From: JBEBGV01 sp040081265
GTDB taxonomy: Bacteria > Acidobacteriota > Vicinamibacteria > Vicinamibacterales > UBA2999
Assembly: GCA_040081265.1 (NCBI GenBank)
Contig: JBEBGV010000073.1
Span: 1 to 20,713 of the forward strand
Direction: 5' to 3'
Length of the DNA: 20,713 nt
The position numbers were made by a program, and so were the translations under genes. The notes under the pieces are model-generated. The model was given only the letters and a program-made list of their open reading frames with translations, was not told the DNA's origin and ran no database searches. Positions 1 through 7,754 of this stretch are shown in pieces (position 1 is the stretch's first letter; every line of letters starts with the position of its first letter).

Positions 1-45
1 CGCGCTGATGTCCCGTTGTGGCGGGTCGCGGATCGATGATCACAG

Positions 46-98
46 AGGGGACATTTCTATCGAGTTAACCCAGGGGACATTTCTAACGAGCTTTGACA
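46..98. repeat. Two ~26-bp direct repeats, possible insertion-sequence end
   Basis: The 13-mer GGGGACATTTCTA occurs at 47-59 and again at 73-85. Each copy is followed by a related tail (tCGAGtTaac and aCGAGcTttg), giving a repeat period of 26 bases. A TGTCCC at 9-14 is an inverted partial copy of the repeat start. Short tandem terminal repeats of this kind resemble ends I associate with IS481-like or similar elements, but no transposase lies in the window. If this is an element end, the body lies off the left edge. The remainder of 1-234 holds no convincing gene; a TTGACA at 116-121 could be the -35 box of the following gene, but its -10 partner is weak. Confidence 0.45.
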
Positions 99-234
99 CC
101 AGGTTTCGAGGCTGGTTGACACACCGCACTCTTTGCCGGATGCTTGGGGCTCTTTGTGGGGCGCATACCTGCGTCTGGGGCGAAGTTCCCCGGCGCGCCC
201 ACTCACCAACGGCCCTGCAACAGCCGGAGCGCAT

Positions 235-2511
235 ATGACGGAGAAGACCTCACCCGTGAACGATCAGCTCACCTCTCTGTATCAGGACTTTACTGGCGGC
301 CACATCGGGCGCCGAGACTTCATGAAGCGCTCTGCCGCGCTCGGCGCAGCGGGAGCCGCCGCGTCGGCGCTGGGCGCCCTGGACCTCGGCTCAGCCGAGG
401 CCGCGCAGGCAGCCATCAACTCGTCGGCCAAGACACTGTCACTCGATGTCGCCGAGTGGAGCTTCATGTGGGTCAACGTCAAGCGCGCAGACACCGCGCG
501 CGGCAGTTACATCGGTGGACAGCAGATGTACGTCGAGTACATGGTGCCGACACGCGTCCGCCATCCGTTCCCGATCGTGCTCGTGCACGGTGGTGGCGGT
601 CAGGGTCTCGACTGGATGGGCACGCCTGATGGTCGCCCGGGCTGGTATCAGTACCTCGTCTCCGAAGGCTACAAGGTCTACGTCGTCGATCGACCTGGAC
701 ACGGGCGTTCGCCGCAGCATCCTGACTTCCTCGGTGCCATTCCACAGCGTCCAGGGACGATGGAGGGACTGCAGGCGATCTTCATCTACCCGACAGCCGA
801 CAACCCGAGCAAATTCCGCAAGGGTCATAACAAGTGGCCGGGGCCCGGCGTTCCCGGTACTGCGGCTGAAGACGTCGCGCAGTTCATTGCCTCCCAGGGC
901 GGCAGTTATGTGGTGGTGCCGCAGCAGGCGGGCGCCGGCGGTGGTGGTCGTGCCGGGGGACCCGCAGGTCCGCCCACTCCAGCCAACCAGACACCGAACG
1001 TGCCGAATGGCGCCGCCATCGCCCATGCAACGTGGCGCGAGGCCGGTGCTGATCTGCTCGACAAGATTGGCCCTGCGATCATCATGACTCACTCGGCGGG
1101 CGGGCCATTCGGCCTTCTCGTGGCTGAAGCGCGCCCGAACCTGGTCAAGGCAACGGTGATCATCGAGGGAGCCGGCTCCGGCTTCGCTGGTGGTAACCGC
1201 TGGGGAATCTCGACGATCCCGGTGACCTACAACCCACCGGTGACCGACGCTTCCGAGATCAAGACCAAGTGGGTGGCGAACCCGGAGCCTGATGTGGCCG
1301 GATACTTCCTTCAGGAGGAACCCGCGCGTCAGCTTCCGAACCTTCGCAATACCGCCGTGCTGTTCGTGACCGCGCCGAACTCCGGCGCCTCTCCCGGCAA
1401 TCCAGGCGGACCGGCGTTTTTCAAGCAGGCGGGCGTGCGCATTGCCGAGGAATACCGCCTGGGCTCGAAGGGGATCCAGGGCAACAGCCACATGATGATG
1501 GTGGAAACCAACCACCGCGAAGTGCTTCTGCCCATCCTTGAATGGCTCGACAAGAACGTCAACACGGGGAGTGCGCCGGCAATCAAGAAGCGGGGAACCG
1601 AATCCACGGCACTTCGCCTTGCCGACACCAACCACTTCTGGGTTGGCGGTGTGATCGAGAAGCGCGACTACGGCACGGTGGTCAACGGTCAGACCTTCGT
1701 CCAGTACTTCATCCCCGAGGTGGTGCGGCAGCCGCTGCCGATCGTCCTCGTGCATGGTGGCGGTGGACAATCCACGCACTACATGGGGCTCAACGGCGAT
1801 GCGGGCTGGGCTCACTATTACCTCCAGGCCGGTTACAAGGTGTACCTGGTCGATCGTCCGGGTCATGGTCGGTCGCCGGTATCGCTCGACAACCTTGGTC
1901 AGCTCGGTAACCTCCCGATGCATGCTGGTATCGCCGCCGACACGATCCGAGCCGCGAAGGGTACGCCCAAGCGCTGGCCCGGCTCGTCCGGGGACGTGGG
2001 TGACCCGCTCCTGGATCAGTTCGTGGCCGGTCAGAACGCCGCACCAGCCAATGCCGAATTGATGCAGAAGCTCTGGCGACGTGGTGGTGCGCAGCTGCTT
2101 GACAAGATCGGCCCGGCCATCGTCCAGACCCATTCAGCCGGCGGTCCGTACGGCTGGCACGTGGCCGATGAGCGTCCGGCGATGGTCAAGGCCCTGGTGT
2201 CGTTTGAAGGCGGTGGCGCACCGCTTGTCGGCGCCAACGGTGTTGCCGCAGCCCCGATGCCGAAGCTGAAGGGCATACCGATGATGTACCTGACGGCTGA
2301 GAACTCTGGTCGCACCAACGGTCCCGCGATCGTCCAGGCGCTCGTTGCGTCAGGAGCGGTGGCCGAGCACATCAACCTGAAGGACAAGGGCATCACCGGC
2401 AACGGTCACTTTGCGATGGTCGAAACCAACCGCAAGGAGGTCTTCGAAGTGATCCGGAGCTGGATCGAGTCCAAGCTTCCAACGACGGCGCGACAGACCG
2501 CGCAGGCGTAG
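235..2511 (+). CDS. Tat-exported tandem alpha/beta-hydrolase (two fused hydrolase domains)
   Basis: The 758-residue protein starts at the ATG with a GGAG five bases upstream (226-229). Longer in-frame starts would push the twin-arginine motif far from the N-terminus. The signal has GRRDFMKR near residue 25 followed by an Ala-rich hydrophobic stretch, so Tat export is likely. Two homologous alpha/beta-hydrolase domains follow, at about 65-450 and 470-750. Domain 1 has HGGGGQ (H118, oxyanion region), DRPGHGRSP (from D152), nucleophile elbow THSAGG (S287) and GNSH (H419). Domain 2 repeats these as H507, D540, S634 and H725, so both active sites look intact. A Gly/Pro/Arg-rich insert near residues 232-255 is absent from the paralogue at 5530-7749. 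The substrate is unknown; an exported esterase or lactonase is plausible, and its place near aromatic-degradation genes fits phenolic esters. The function is inferred from the fold only. Confidence 0.9.
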   Translation: MTEKTSPVNDQLTSLYQDFTGGHIGRRDFMKRSAALGAAGAAASALGALDLGSAEAAQAAINSSAKTLSLDVAEWSFMWVNVKRADTARGSYIGGQQMYVEYMVPTRVRHPFPIVLVHGGGGQGLDWMGTPDGRPGWYQYLVSEGYKVYVVDRPGHGRSPQHPDFLGAIPQRPGTMEGLQAIFIYPTADNPSKFRKGHNKWPGPGVPGTAAEDVAQFIASQGGSYVVVPQQAGAGGGGRAGGPAGPPTPANQTPNVPNGAAIAHATWREAGADLLDKIGPAIIMTHSAGGPFGLLVAEARPNLVKATVIIEGAGSGFAGGNRWGISTIPVTYNPPVTDASEIKTKWVANPEPDVAGYFLQEEPARQLPNLRNTAVLFVTAPNSGASPGNPGGPAFFKQAGVRIAEEYRLGSKGIQGNSHMMMVETNHREVLLPILEWLDKNVNTGSAPAIKKRGTESTALRLADTNHFWVGGVIEKRDYGTVVNGQTFVQYFIPEVVRQPLPIVLVHGGGGQSTHYMGLNGDAGWAHYYLQAGYKVYLVDRPGHGRSPVSLDNLGQLGNLPMHAGIAADTIRAAKGTPKRWPGSSGDVGDPLLDQFVAGQNAAPANAELMQKLWRRGGAQLLDKIGPAIVQTHSAGGPYGWHVADERPAMVKALVSFEGGGAPLVGANGVAAAPMPKLKGIPMMYLTAENSGRTNGPAIVQALVASGAVAEHINLKDKGITGNGHFAMVETNRKEVFEVIRSWIESKLPTTARQTAQA

Positions 2512-2578
2512 ACGGGTACTGGTTGCCGGTTAAGACACGACGGGCGGGCCTCAGGGTCCGCCCGTTGCACGTACCCGT
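2512..2578 (+). terminator. Nested inverted repeats downstream of the first hydrolase
   Basis: Right after the stop codon, an 8-base inverted repeat (ACGGGTAC at 2512-2519 and GTACCCGT at 2571-2578) encloses an 11-bp hairpin, 2540-2550 paired with 2555-2565 around a TCAG loop with one G-T pair. There is no T-run after the hairpin, so it may slow polymerase or protect the mRNA end instead of acting as a classical intrinsic terminator. Its right arm touches the -10 box of the next gene. Confidence 0.5.
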
Positions 2579-2583
2579 ATAAT
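2578..2583 (+). promoter_or_regulatory. Perfect -10 box (TATAAT) for a probably leaderless gene
   Basis: TATAAT matches the sigma-70 -10 consensus exactly and ends 7 bases before the GTG start at 2591. Transcription would begin at or next to the start codon. No -35 match is evident at the usual spacing, and no Shine-Dalgarno precedes the GTG. Confidence 0.5.
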
Positions 2584-2590
2584 CCGCTCC

Positions 2591-3577
2591 GTGCACGTGA
2601 CCGGCCGACGAGAATTTGTTCTTGCACTCCTCGGGGGTGCCTCGGGTCTGAGGCTGACAACCAGCAGTTTCGCGCAGGCGCCGATTTCTCCTGTCGCCGC
2701 GCCTTCAGCACCGATCACCGTCACCAAGCTCACAGAATCGGTCGCTGTCTGTGCGGGAGATGGCGGGAACGTTGGCCTGCTGCTTGGCGTAGACGGGCTG
2801 GTGCTGGTGGATGGGGGACTCGCTACTCGCGCGGCTGAACTCGCACGTGCTGTGGGCGACATTGACGGACGCGCTGTGCAGGTCCTCATCAACAGTCACT
2901 ATCACTTCGATCATGTGGGCAGTAACGAACTGCTCGGACGGCAGGCTGCGCCCGGCCGGTTGCGCATCGTCGCCCACCAGAACGTCGCGGCGCGCTTGTC
3001 GCAGCGTTTTGCAAACGAGGCGTTTGGTCGCACATTCGAGCCGCTTGCGCCAGAGGGCCTGCCGACAGATACCTTCACGCGGAGCGGACGGCTTGCGGTC
3101 GGCAACGAGACCATCGAATACGTTCACGTGCCGCTCGCGCACACCGATGGTGACTCGTATGTCTTTCTGCCCGGCTCCAACATCCTGCAGACAGGTGACC
3201 TGCTCTGGATTGGCCGCTATCCGGTGGTCGACTACAGCGCCGGCGGTACTCTTGCGGGCATGATTTCCGCGGTGGACCGGCTGATGAACGTGGGCGATGC
3301 GGGGACACGGGTTATCCCTGGACACGGTCCGGTGGTGGGCAAAGCTGAGATGAGAGCCACCCGTGATATCTGGGCCACCATCAACGAGCGCGTGGACAGA
3401 ATGATGCGTGCGGGTCGGATGCTCGAGGAGGTGCTGGCTGCGGCACCGACCCGCGAGTTCGATGCGCAGCTGGGAACCGCTACGCGCGACTCGTTCATCC
3501 GTCAGACGTACGGCGGCCTGGCGACCCGAATTACTCCAGCTGCCCCTGTGCCTTTGCCCACGCCACCACCGCGCTGA
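2591..3577 (+). CDS. Exported metallo-beta-lactamase-fold hydrolase
   Basis: The 328-residue protein uses a GTG start directly downstream of a TATAAT box, with no Shine-Dalgarno. The N-terminus (GRREFVLALLGG, then a hydrophobic stretch ending near FAQA) is a Sec or Tat-like signal peptide, so a periplasmic location is likely. The metallo-beta-lactamase signature is complete: HYHFDH gives H103, H105, D107 and H108, followed by H184 in AHTDGDS, D203 in TGDL and H245 in PGHGP. This is a full di-metal site. The overall layout resembles exported MBL-fold proteins of the quinoprotein-relay/SoxH type rather than a known antibiotic hydrolase. The substrate cannot be told. Its 3' end overlaps the convergent haem-protein gene by 47 bases. 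Confidence 0.88.
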   Translation: MHVTGRREFVLALLGGASGLRLTTSSFAQAPISPVAAPSAPITVTKLTESVAVCAGDGGNVGLLLGVDGLVLVDGGLATRAAELARAVGDIDGRAVQVLINSHYHFDHVGSNELLGRQAAPGRLRIVAHQNVAARLSQRFANEAFGRTFEPLAPEGLPTDTFTRSGRLAVGNETIEYVHVPLAHTDGDSYVFLPGSNILQTGDLLWIGRYPVVDYSAGGTLAGMISAVDRLMNVGDAGTRVIPGHGPVVGKAEMRATRDIWATINERVDRMMRAGRMLEEVLAAAPTREFDAQLGTATRDSFIRQTYGGLATRITPAAPVPLPTPPPR

Positions 3578-3965
3578 TGTCCTGAAGACTCAGGCGGGCC
3601 TCGGGATGGAGCGGAGTATAGATTCCGGGCGGCATCGCACCCTTTTCAACCTCTTCGGCAATTTCGCCGGCGATCTTGCGTCGGTCCGACGAGTTCAGCG
3701 ACGTCCATGTCGAGAAGTTCAGGTGCTGGCGACCCTCGTGTACGTCACGGGCGACCAGCCACGACGCTGGCGCCACCCGGCTGTACCACGGCCACACGGT
3801 CTCATTCGAATGGCAATCGAAGCAGGCGCGACGGAGCGTGGCCGCAATCGGTGTCGGAGCATCGACGGTGCCAGTCACGGGCGGGTTGTCGCGTGTGACT
3901 GGGACGGCCTGAATCGTTATCGCAATCACAAAGAGGACGAGGGCAGTTCGCAGCAGGGTACGCAT
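3531..3965 (-). CDS. Small membrane-anchored haem-binding protein (CxxCH, Haem_bd type)
   Basis: The 144-residue protein begins with a basic, hydrophobic signal or anchor (residues 1-21), which is why I chose the ATG at 3965 over an upstream start 13 codons earlier. One c-type haem motif CFDCH lies at residues 48-52, followed by NETVWPWYSRVAPASW and DVHEGRQHLNFSTW stretches, which match the family known as haem-binding domain (Haem_bd). It is probably a periplasmic electron-transfer or haem-sensing protein. The protein end (VVAWAKAQGQLE) is encoded in a 47-base overlap with the convergent MBL-fold gene. No clear Shine-Dalgarno is visible. It may be co-transcribed with the DUF4159 gene upstream of it on the same strand, separated by the ACAACTA heptamer array. 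Confidence 0.85.
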   Translation of the reverse strand: MRTLLRTALVLFVIAITIQAVPVTRDNPPVTGTVDAPTPIAATLRRACFDCHSNETVWPWYSRVAPASWLVARDVHEGRQHLNFSTWTSLNSSDRRKIAGEIAEEVEKGAMPPGIYTPLHPEARLSLQDISAVVAWAKAQGQLE

Positions 3966-3993
3966 CGTGAGAGGGTGGCGGAACCAATCACCA

Positions 3994-4014
3994 ACAACTA
4001 ACAACTAACAACTA
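3994..4014. repeat. Heptamer tandem repeat (ACAACTA) x3
   Basis: Three perfect copies of ACAACTA run from 3994 to 4014. The last CTA (4012-4014) is the TAG stop codon of the minus-strand DUF4159 gene, so the array begins at that stop and extends downstream of it. On the minus strand the unit reads TAGTTGT, which places stop codons in all three frames across the array. Confidence 0.85.
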
Positions 4015-4839
4015 GTGCGTCAGCGCGTAGAGCGCCGTATTGATGCCAAAGGCGTAGCCGCGCGGCCCGAAAGTGTAGAAGTAGCTGACGTCGTCGCCTT
4101 CGCGCTCCCACGAGTCCGCGATATCGGTGTTGTGCGTACTCATCACCATAATGCGCCCCGTGGGGTCGAGGATGCCCTTCACGACGGGCGTTGCGCTGTC
4201 GGCCCCTTGCTCCGAGGTGCGACCTCCCGACCGGAGGAAGAAACCGATGTTCGGGATCTGGGGAATCTCAGTGACCTCGAACTGCGACGAGAAGAGCGGG
4301 TGATTGAGCGGGATGTCGACGATGGGAAACTGATCAGGTGGGAACACGCGGCTGATCTGCGACACCCACTGAGACCACTGGTATGAACCCCACGAATCGT
4401 CGGTCCAGAGCATTCCGCCCTTGAGCAGGTACTCCCGCAGCTTCTCTGCCTCCTGCCCGTCGATCAAGGCCGCGCCCGGAGCCGACAGAATCACGAACGG
4501 GCACTGGAACAACTCTTCTCCGGTGAGGCGAACGAGCAGGTGTTTAGGTTCGCCACCCGGCGTCTTGCCGACCCGTGTCCGGGTCAGTTCGGAGAGCCTG
4601 ATCGAAAAATTGATGTCTGCGTTGGGGTAGTCGGTGGTCCAGCTTCCACCGTTGCCGTTGAAGGAGGAGCGATACATGACCCGGCAGTAGTGCCACTGTC
4701 CTTCGAAGTCGTTGGCGGTCGCGGCTCGACTGGGCGAAAGGCGCCCACGTCCGAACCCGAACTGCGCGCTGGCGGTCGCAGCCACCAGGGCAGTCAGGAC
4801 AAGAGCCATGACGACCGTCTTTGCGCGCGCGAGTTGCAC
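4012..4839 (-). CDS. Exported DUF4159-domain protein
   Basis: The 275-residue protein has a signal peptide (basic MQLARAK, hydrophobic core, then TASAQ), then one domain to the end. Features typical of DUF4159 are the early YRSSFNGNGGSW and TDYPNADINFSIRLSEL segments, the core ILSAPG with LREYLLKGGMLWTDDSWG, and IPLNHPLFSSQFEV followed by a C-terminal FGINTALYAL. This fold resembles a glutamine-amidotransferase-like/flavodoxin-like domain. The biochemical role is unknown. I use the GTG at 4839 because it keeps the positively charged start of the signal peptide and a TAGACT -10-like box lies 6 bases upstream; the ATG at 4809 is the alternative. The stop codon is supplied by a heptamer repeat. 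Confidence 0.85.
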   Translation of the reverse strand: MQLARAKTVVMALVLTALVAATASAQFGFGRGRLSPSRAATANDFEGQWHYCRVMYRSSFNGNGGSWTTDYPNADINFSIRLSELTRTRVGKTPGGEPKHLLVRLTGEELFQCPFVILSAPGAALIDGQEAEKLREYLLKGGMLWTDDSWGSYQWSQWVSQISRVFPPDQFPIVDIPLNHPLFSSQFEVTEIPQIPNIGFFLRSGGRTSEQGADSATPVVKGILDPTGRIMVMSTHNTDIADSWEREGDDVSYFYTFGPRGYAFGINTALYALTH

Positions 4840-4893
4840 GCCCCAAGTCTAGTCAGCTGGCGTTTCTGTGGAAAGGGGAACGTCAATCTTGCC

Positions 4894-4905
4894 GAATCCG
4901 GATTC
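4894..4905. promoter_or_regulatory. 12-bp palindrome upstream of the ferritin gene, candidate operator
   Basis: GAATCCGGATTC is a perfect palindrome 84 bases before the ferritin-like start codon, in the 150-base gap between divergent genes. It could be a regulator site, but a 12-mer palindrome can occur by chance and no second copy was noticed in the window. Confidence 0.25.
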
Positions 4906-4989
4906 CGGCGCATCATCGGACCAACCCCGGGGGGTGCACCTGCGATGGCATGAGACGTGAACCACCTCATCATCTCAGGAGGACATCAG

Positions 4990-5454
4990 ATGGCTGAAAC
5001 AGGTGGCGGGCAGAAGGGCGACAAGGCGCGCGAGAAACTCATTGCGGCGCTGAACGACGATCTCAGTCGCGAGTATCAGGCGATCATCGCCTATGTCATT
5101 TATTCGCAGATGCTCAAAGGCGCCGAATACATGGCGATCGCGAAGGAGCTCGAAGTGCACGCCAGCGAGGAACTGAGTCACGCGCTGATGATCGCCAAGC
5201 AGATCGACTACCTCGGTGGCACCCCCACCAACGCCCCCGCTCCCGTGAAAGTGCCCAAAGGGGCCAAAGACATGCTGAAGGCCGATCTCGACAACGAGGT
5301 GGCCACCATTCGCGCCTACCGCGAGCGGGTGACGCAGTGTGAGGCGCTGCGGGAGTTCGCCATGGCCGAGGAAATCCGCGAGATCCTCCGGCAGGAGCAG
5401 GAGCACGCCATTGACCTGGCCACCGCGCTCGGCCAGGACGTCCCCCGTATCTAG
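4990..5454 (+). CDS. Ferritin-like / bacterioferritin-type iron protein
   Basis: The 154-residue four-helix protein starts at the ATG that has AGGAGG at 4977-4982, seven bases upstream; the in-frame GTG at 4957 is rejected for that reason. The di-iron ligands of ferritins are all present: E28 in SREYQ, E61 and H64 in EELSH, E103 in DNEV, and E136 and H139 in EQEH. It should bind and oxidise ferrous iron, for storage or oxidative-stress protection, in the cytoplasm, as there is no signal peptide. It is a ferritin-like protein of bacterioferritin size, but no haem-ligand assignment is made. The gene stands between a divergent DUF4159 gene and the second tandem hydrolase, with no obvious operon link. 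Confidence 0.9.
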   Translation: MAETGGGQKGDKAREKLIAALNDDLSREYQAIIAYVIYSQMLKGAEYMAIAKELEVHASEELSHALMIAKQIDYLGGTPTNAPAPVKVPKGAKDMLKADLDNEVATIRAYRERVTQCEALREFAMAEEIREILRQEQEHAIDLATALGQDVPRI

Positions 5455-5514
5455 TCCAGGGAGGTTCGACCCGCCCATCGTGGCAGGCCGGGCGCAGGGT
5501 CCACGGTGCCGGAG

Positions 5515-5520
5515 TACAAT
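5515..5520 (+). promoter_or_regulatory. -10-like box TACAAT before the second tandem hydrolase
   Basis: TACAAT (5 of 6 consensus bases) ends 9 bases before the ATG at 5530, so the transcript would have almost no leader. The box sits inside a CCGGA-N7-TCCGG inverted repeat (5509-5525). No -35 or Shine-Dalgarno is clear. Confidence 0.4.
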
Positions 5521-5529
5521 TCCGGCGCT

Positions 5530-7749
5530 ATGGCTCACCTACCGTCACACGACGCGATCATCGAACTCTACCAGGGCTTCGCAACCGGCCGGGTTGGTCG
5601 GCGCGATTTCATGAAGCGCGCGACCTCGCTCGGCATCGCGGGCGCTGCGGCCGCGGCTATCGGCTCACTAGCCAGCTCCCCGACGGAGGCGGCGGTGCAG
5701 GAAGCCACCAAGACCGCTTCGGCAATGGCCCCGCTCGATCTGGCCGAATGGAGCTACTTCTGGCTGGGTGTCCAGCGGGCCAAGCTCGCCCGGGGCACGC
5801 TCGTCAACGGCGAGCAGATGTACGTCGAGTACTTCGTCCCTGCCCAGGTGCGTCACCCATTTTCGATCGTGATGGTGCATGGTGGCGGGGGCCAGGGGCT
5901 GGACTGGATGACGACGGCCGATGGCCGCCCGGGCTGGGCGCATCTGCTGGTGCAGCAGGGCTACCGTGTCTACGTCGTCGATCGACCGGGTCACGGACGC
6001 TCGCCCTATCACCCTGACGTGCTGCCGCCTTTCGGTGCGCGTGCTGGGACGTACGAGACCCTCTCGCGTCAGTTCACGGCGCCTGAGAAGGCCGCTCAGC
6101 CCTATGGCCCTGTTGCCTTGCTCCACAACCAGTGGGCGGGCGCGACCGGTGTTGCGGGCGATCCGACGGTCGATCAGGTGGCGGCCGGACAGGGTGGGGG
6201 ATTTGTTCCCGACCTCGGTGTGACACATGGGGTCTGGGCGCAGCGCGCTGGTGAGCTGCTCGACAAGATCGGCCCCGCCGTGATCATGACGCACTCGGCT
6301 GGCGGCCCGTTCGCGTGGCTCTCGGCCAATGCGCGGCCGAACCTCGTCGTGGGTCTGCTGCCGGTCGAACCTGCGGGTCCACCCTTCGGCAACCTCCGCT
6401 ATGGGGTGGCCGCGAGCCCGCTGGTCTTTGATCCGCCCATCAGCGACGCCTCGGAGCTCAAGACCACGCAGGTGACGCCGACCGAACCCAATCGTGACCC
6501 GTACCTGATTCAGGTGGAGCCAGCGCGTAAGCTGAAGAACCTGCAGGGTATCCCGATCGGTCTCACGACTGCGCCAGCGTCGTACCACTACCCGTACGAC
6601 CACGCGACCGTCGCGGTCCTTCGGCAGGCTGGGTGCGACGTGACCTTCATCGAGCTGAACAAGATCGGGATCACAGGCAACGGCCATTTCATGATGATGG
6701 AGCGCAATAACCGTGAGGTGCTGCAGCCCATCCTCGACTTCCTCGACAAGACAATCACCCCAGCAGCGCAGAAGAAGATCGCCGCTGCCCGGCGCGCGCC
6801 CGCCGTGAGATCCGCAGACTCCACCGCCATGAAGCTCGCCGATTTCGGCAACTTCTGGGTGGGCGCGAAGCCGAAGGACATGCCGTACGGCAAGATTGCC
6901 GAGGCCGCGACCTTCGTGCAGTACTTGACTCCGGTCGAGGTGCGGCATCAGACGCCAGTTGTTCTCGTTCACGGTGGCAGCGCACAGATGCTGCACTACA
7001 TGGGAAATGGCGACGGTGCGTCAGGCTGGGCGCACTACTACGTGCAGGCTGGTTATAAGGTCTATCTCATCGATCGGCCCGGTCACGGACGCGGTGTCTA
7101 CCATCCCGACGCGCTTGGTCCGATCGCGCCGCTGGCCACATACGAGCAATTGCTCGTGGAGTTTCAGCGCTCGGCAAAGGGCGCCAACAAACAGTGGCCC
7201 GGGACGGGAGAGATTGGCGACCCGCTGATCGACCAGTTCATGGCGAGTCAGAATGGCCTTCCGGTCAGCTTCGCTCAGGATCCCTCGCTGGGTTCTGCGC
7301 ATGGCGCCGAACTGCTCGACAAGATTGGCCCGGCGATCGTGCAGACGCACTCGGCGGCGGGCACATGGGGCTGGATGGTGGCCGACGCCAGGCCGGCCCT
7401 CGTCAAGGCGCTGGTGTGCTTCGAAGGTGCGGGCGCTCCGCTCGTAGCACAAGCACCTCCAGGAGCCGCAGGGCGTCAAGGTGGTGCAGGCGGACGCGCG
7501 GGCGGGCCCCCGGCGGCTACCCGCACACTCAACCTGCGCGGCATTCCGATGCTCTATTTCACGGCCGAGAACTCCGGTCGCACAAACGGTCCGGAAATCG
7601 TGGCGGCCCTCAAGCAGTCAGGCGCGCAGGCGGAGCACGTGTTCCTGCAGGAGCGGGGCCTCCGTGGCAACGGCCACATGGCCATGCTCGAGAACAACCG
7701 CAAGCAGGTGTTCGAGTTCTTCCGCGGCTGGGTAGAGAAGACAGTCTGA
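5530..7749 (+). CDS. Tat-exported tandem alpha/beta-hydrolase, second paralogue
   Basis: The 739-residue protein is a full-length paralogue of the one at 235-2511. The ATG at 5530 gives the same distance to the twin-arginine motif (GRRDFMKR near residue 24) as in the paralogue; a GTG at 5506 is the alternative. Domain 1 keeps HGGGGQ (H117), DRPGHGRSP (D151), THSAGG (S256) and GNGH (H386). Domain 2 has HGGSAQ (H481), DRPGHGRG (D515), THSAAG (S608) and GNGH (H716), so its oxyanion and nucleophile-elbow motifs have diverged while the Ser and His remain. A Gly/Arg/Pro-rich insert near residues 640-660 is absent from the paralogue, which instead has its insert in domain 1. The protein is probably an exported esterase-like hydrolase of unknown substrate. 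Confidence 0.9.
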   Translation: MAHLPSHDAIIELYQGFATGRVGRRDFMKRATSLGIAGAAAAAIGSLASSPTEAAVQEATKTASAMAPLDLAEWSYFWLGVQRAKLARGTLVNGEQMYVEYFVPAQVRHPFSIVMVHGGGGQGLDWMTTADGRPGWAHLLVQQGYRVYVVDRPGHGRSPYHPDVLPPFGARAGTYETLSRQFTAPEKAAQPYGPVALLHNQWAGATGVAGDPTVDQVAAGQGGGFVPDLGVTHGVWAQRAGELLDKIGPAVIMTHSAGGPFAWLSANARPNLVVGLLPVEPAGPPFGNLRYGVAASPLVFDPPISDASELKTTQVTPTEPNRDPYLIQVEPARKLKNLQGIPIGLTTAPASYHYPYDHATVAVLRQAGCDVTFIELNKIGITGNGHFMMMERNNREVLQPILDFLDKTITPAAQKKIAAARRAPAVRSADSTAMKLADFGNFWVGAKPKDMPYGKIAEAATFVQYLTPVEVRHQTPVVLVHGGSAQMLHYMGNGDGASGWAHYYVQAGYKVYLIDRPGHGRGVYHPDALGPIAPLATYEQLLVEFQRSAKGANKQWPGTGEIGDPLIDQFMASQNGLPVSFAQDPSLGSAHGAELLDKIGPAIVQTHSAAGTWGWMVADARPALVKALVCFEGAGAPLVAQAPPGAAGRQGGAGGRAGGPPAATRTLNLRGIPMLYFTAENSGRTNGPEIVAALKQSGAQAEHVFLQERGLRGNGHMAMLENNRKQVFEFFRGWVEKTV

Positions 7750-7754
7750 GACAT

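Noticed and set aside
439..2133. Long minus-strand open frame (564 codons) under the first tandem hydrolase
   Set aside because: It is antisense to a gene with clear hydrolase motifs, has biased low-complexity composition, and no recognisable domain; high GC content makes such frames common.
4957..4989. Upstream GTG start for the ferritin-like protein
   Set aside because: The ATG at 4990 has an ideal AGGAGG at seven bases, and the extra 11 residues are not part of the ferritin fold.
5668..6996. Long minus-strand open frame (442 codons) under the second tandem hydrolase
   Set aside because: Mirror frame of the same kind as the one under the first paralogue; it shares its character because the genes are paralogous, not because it codes.
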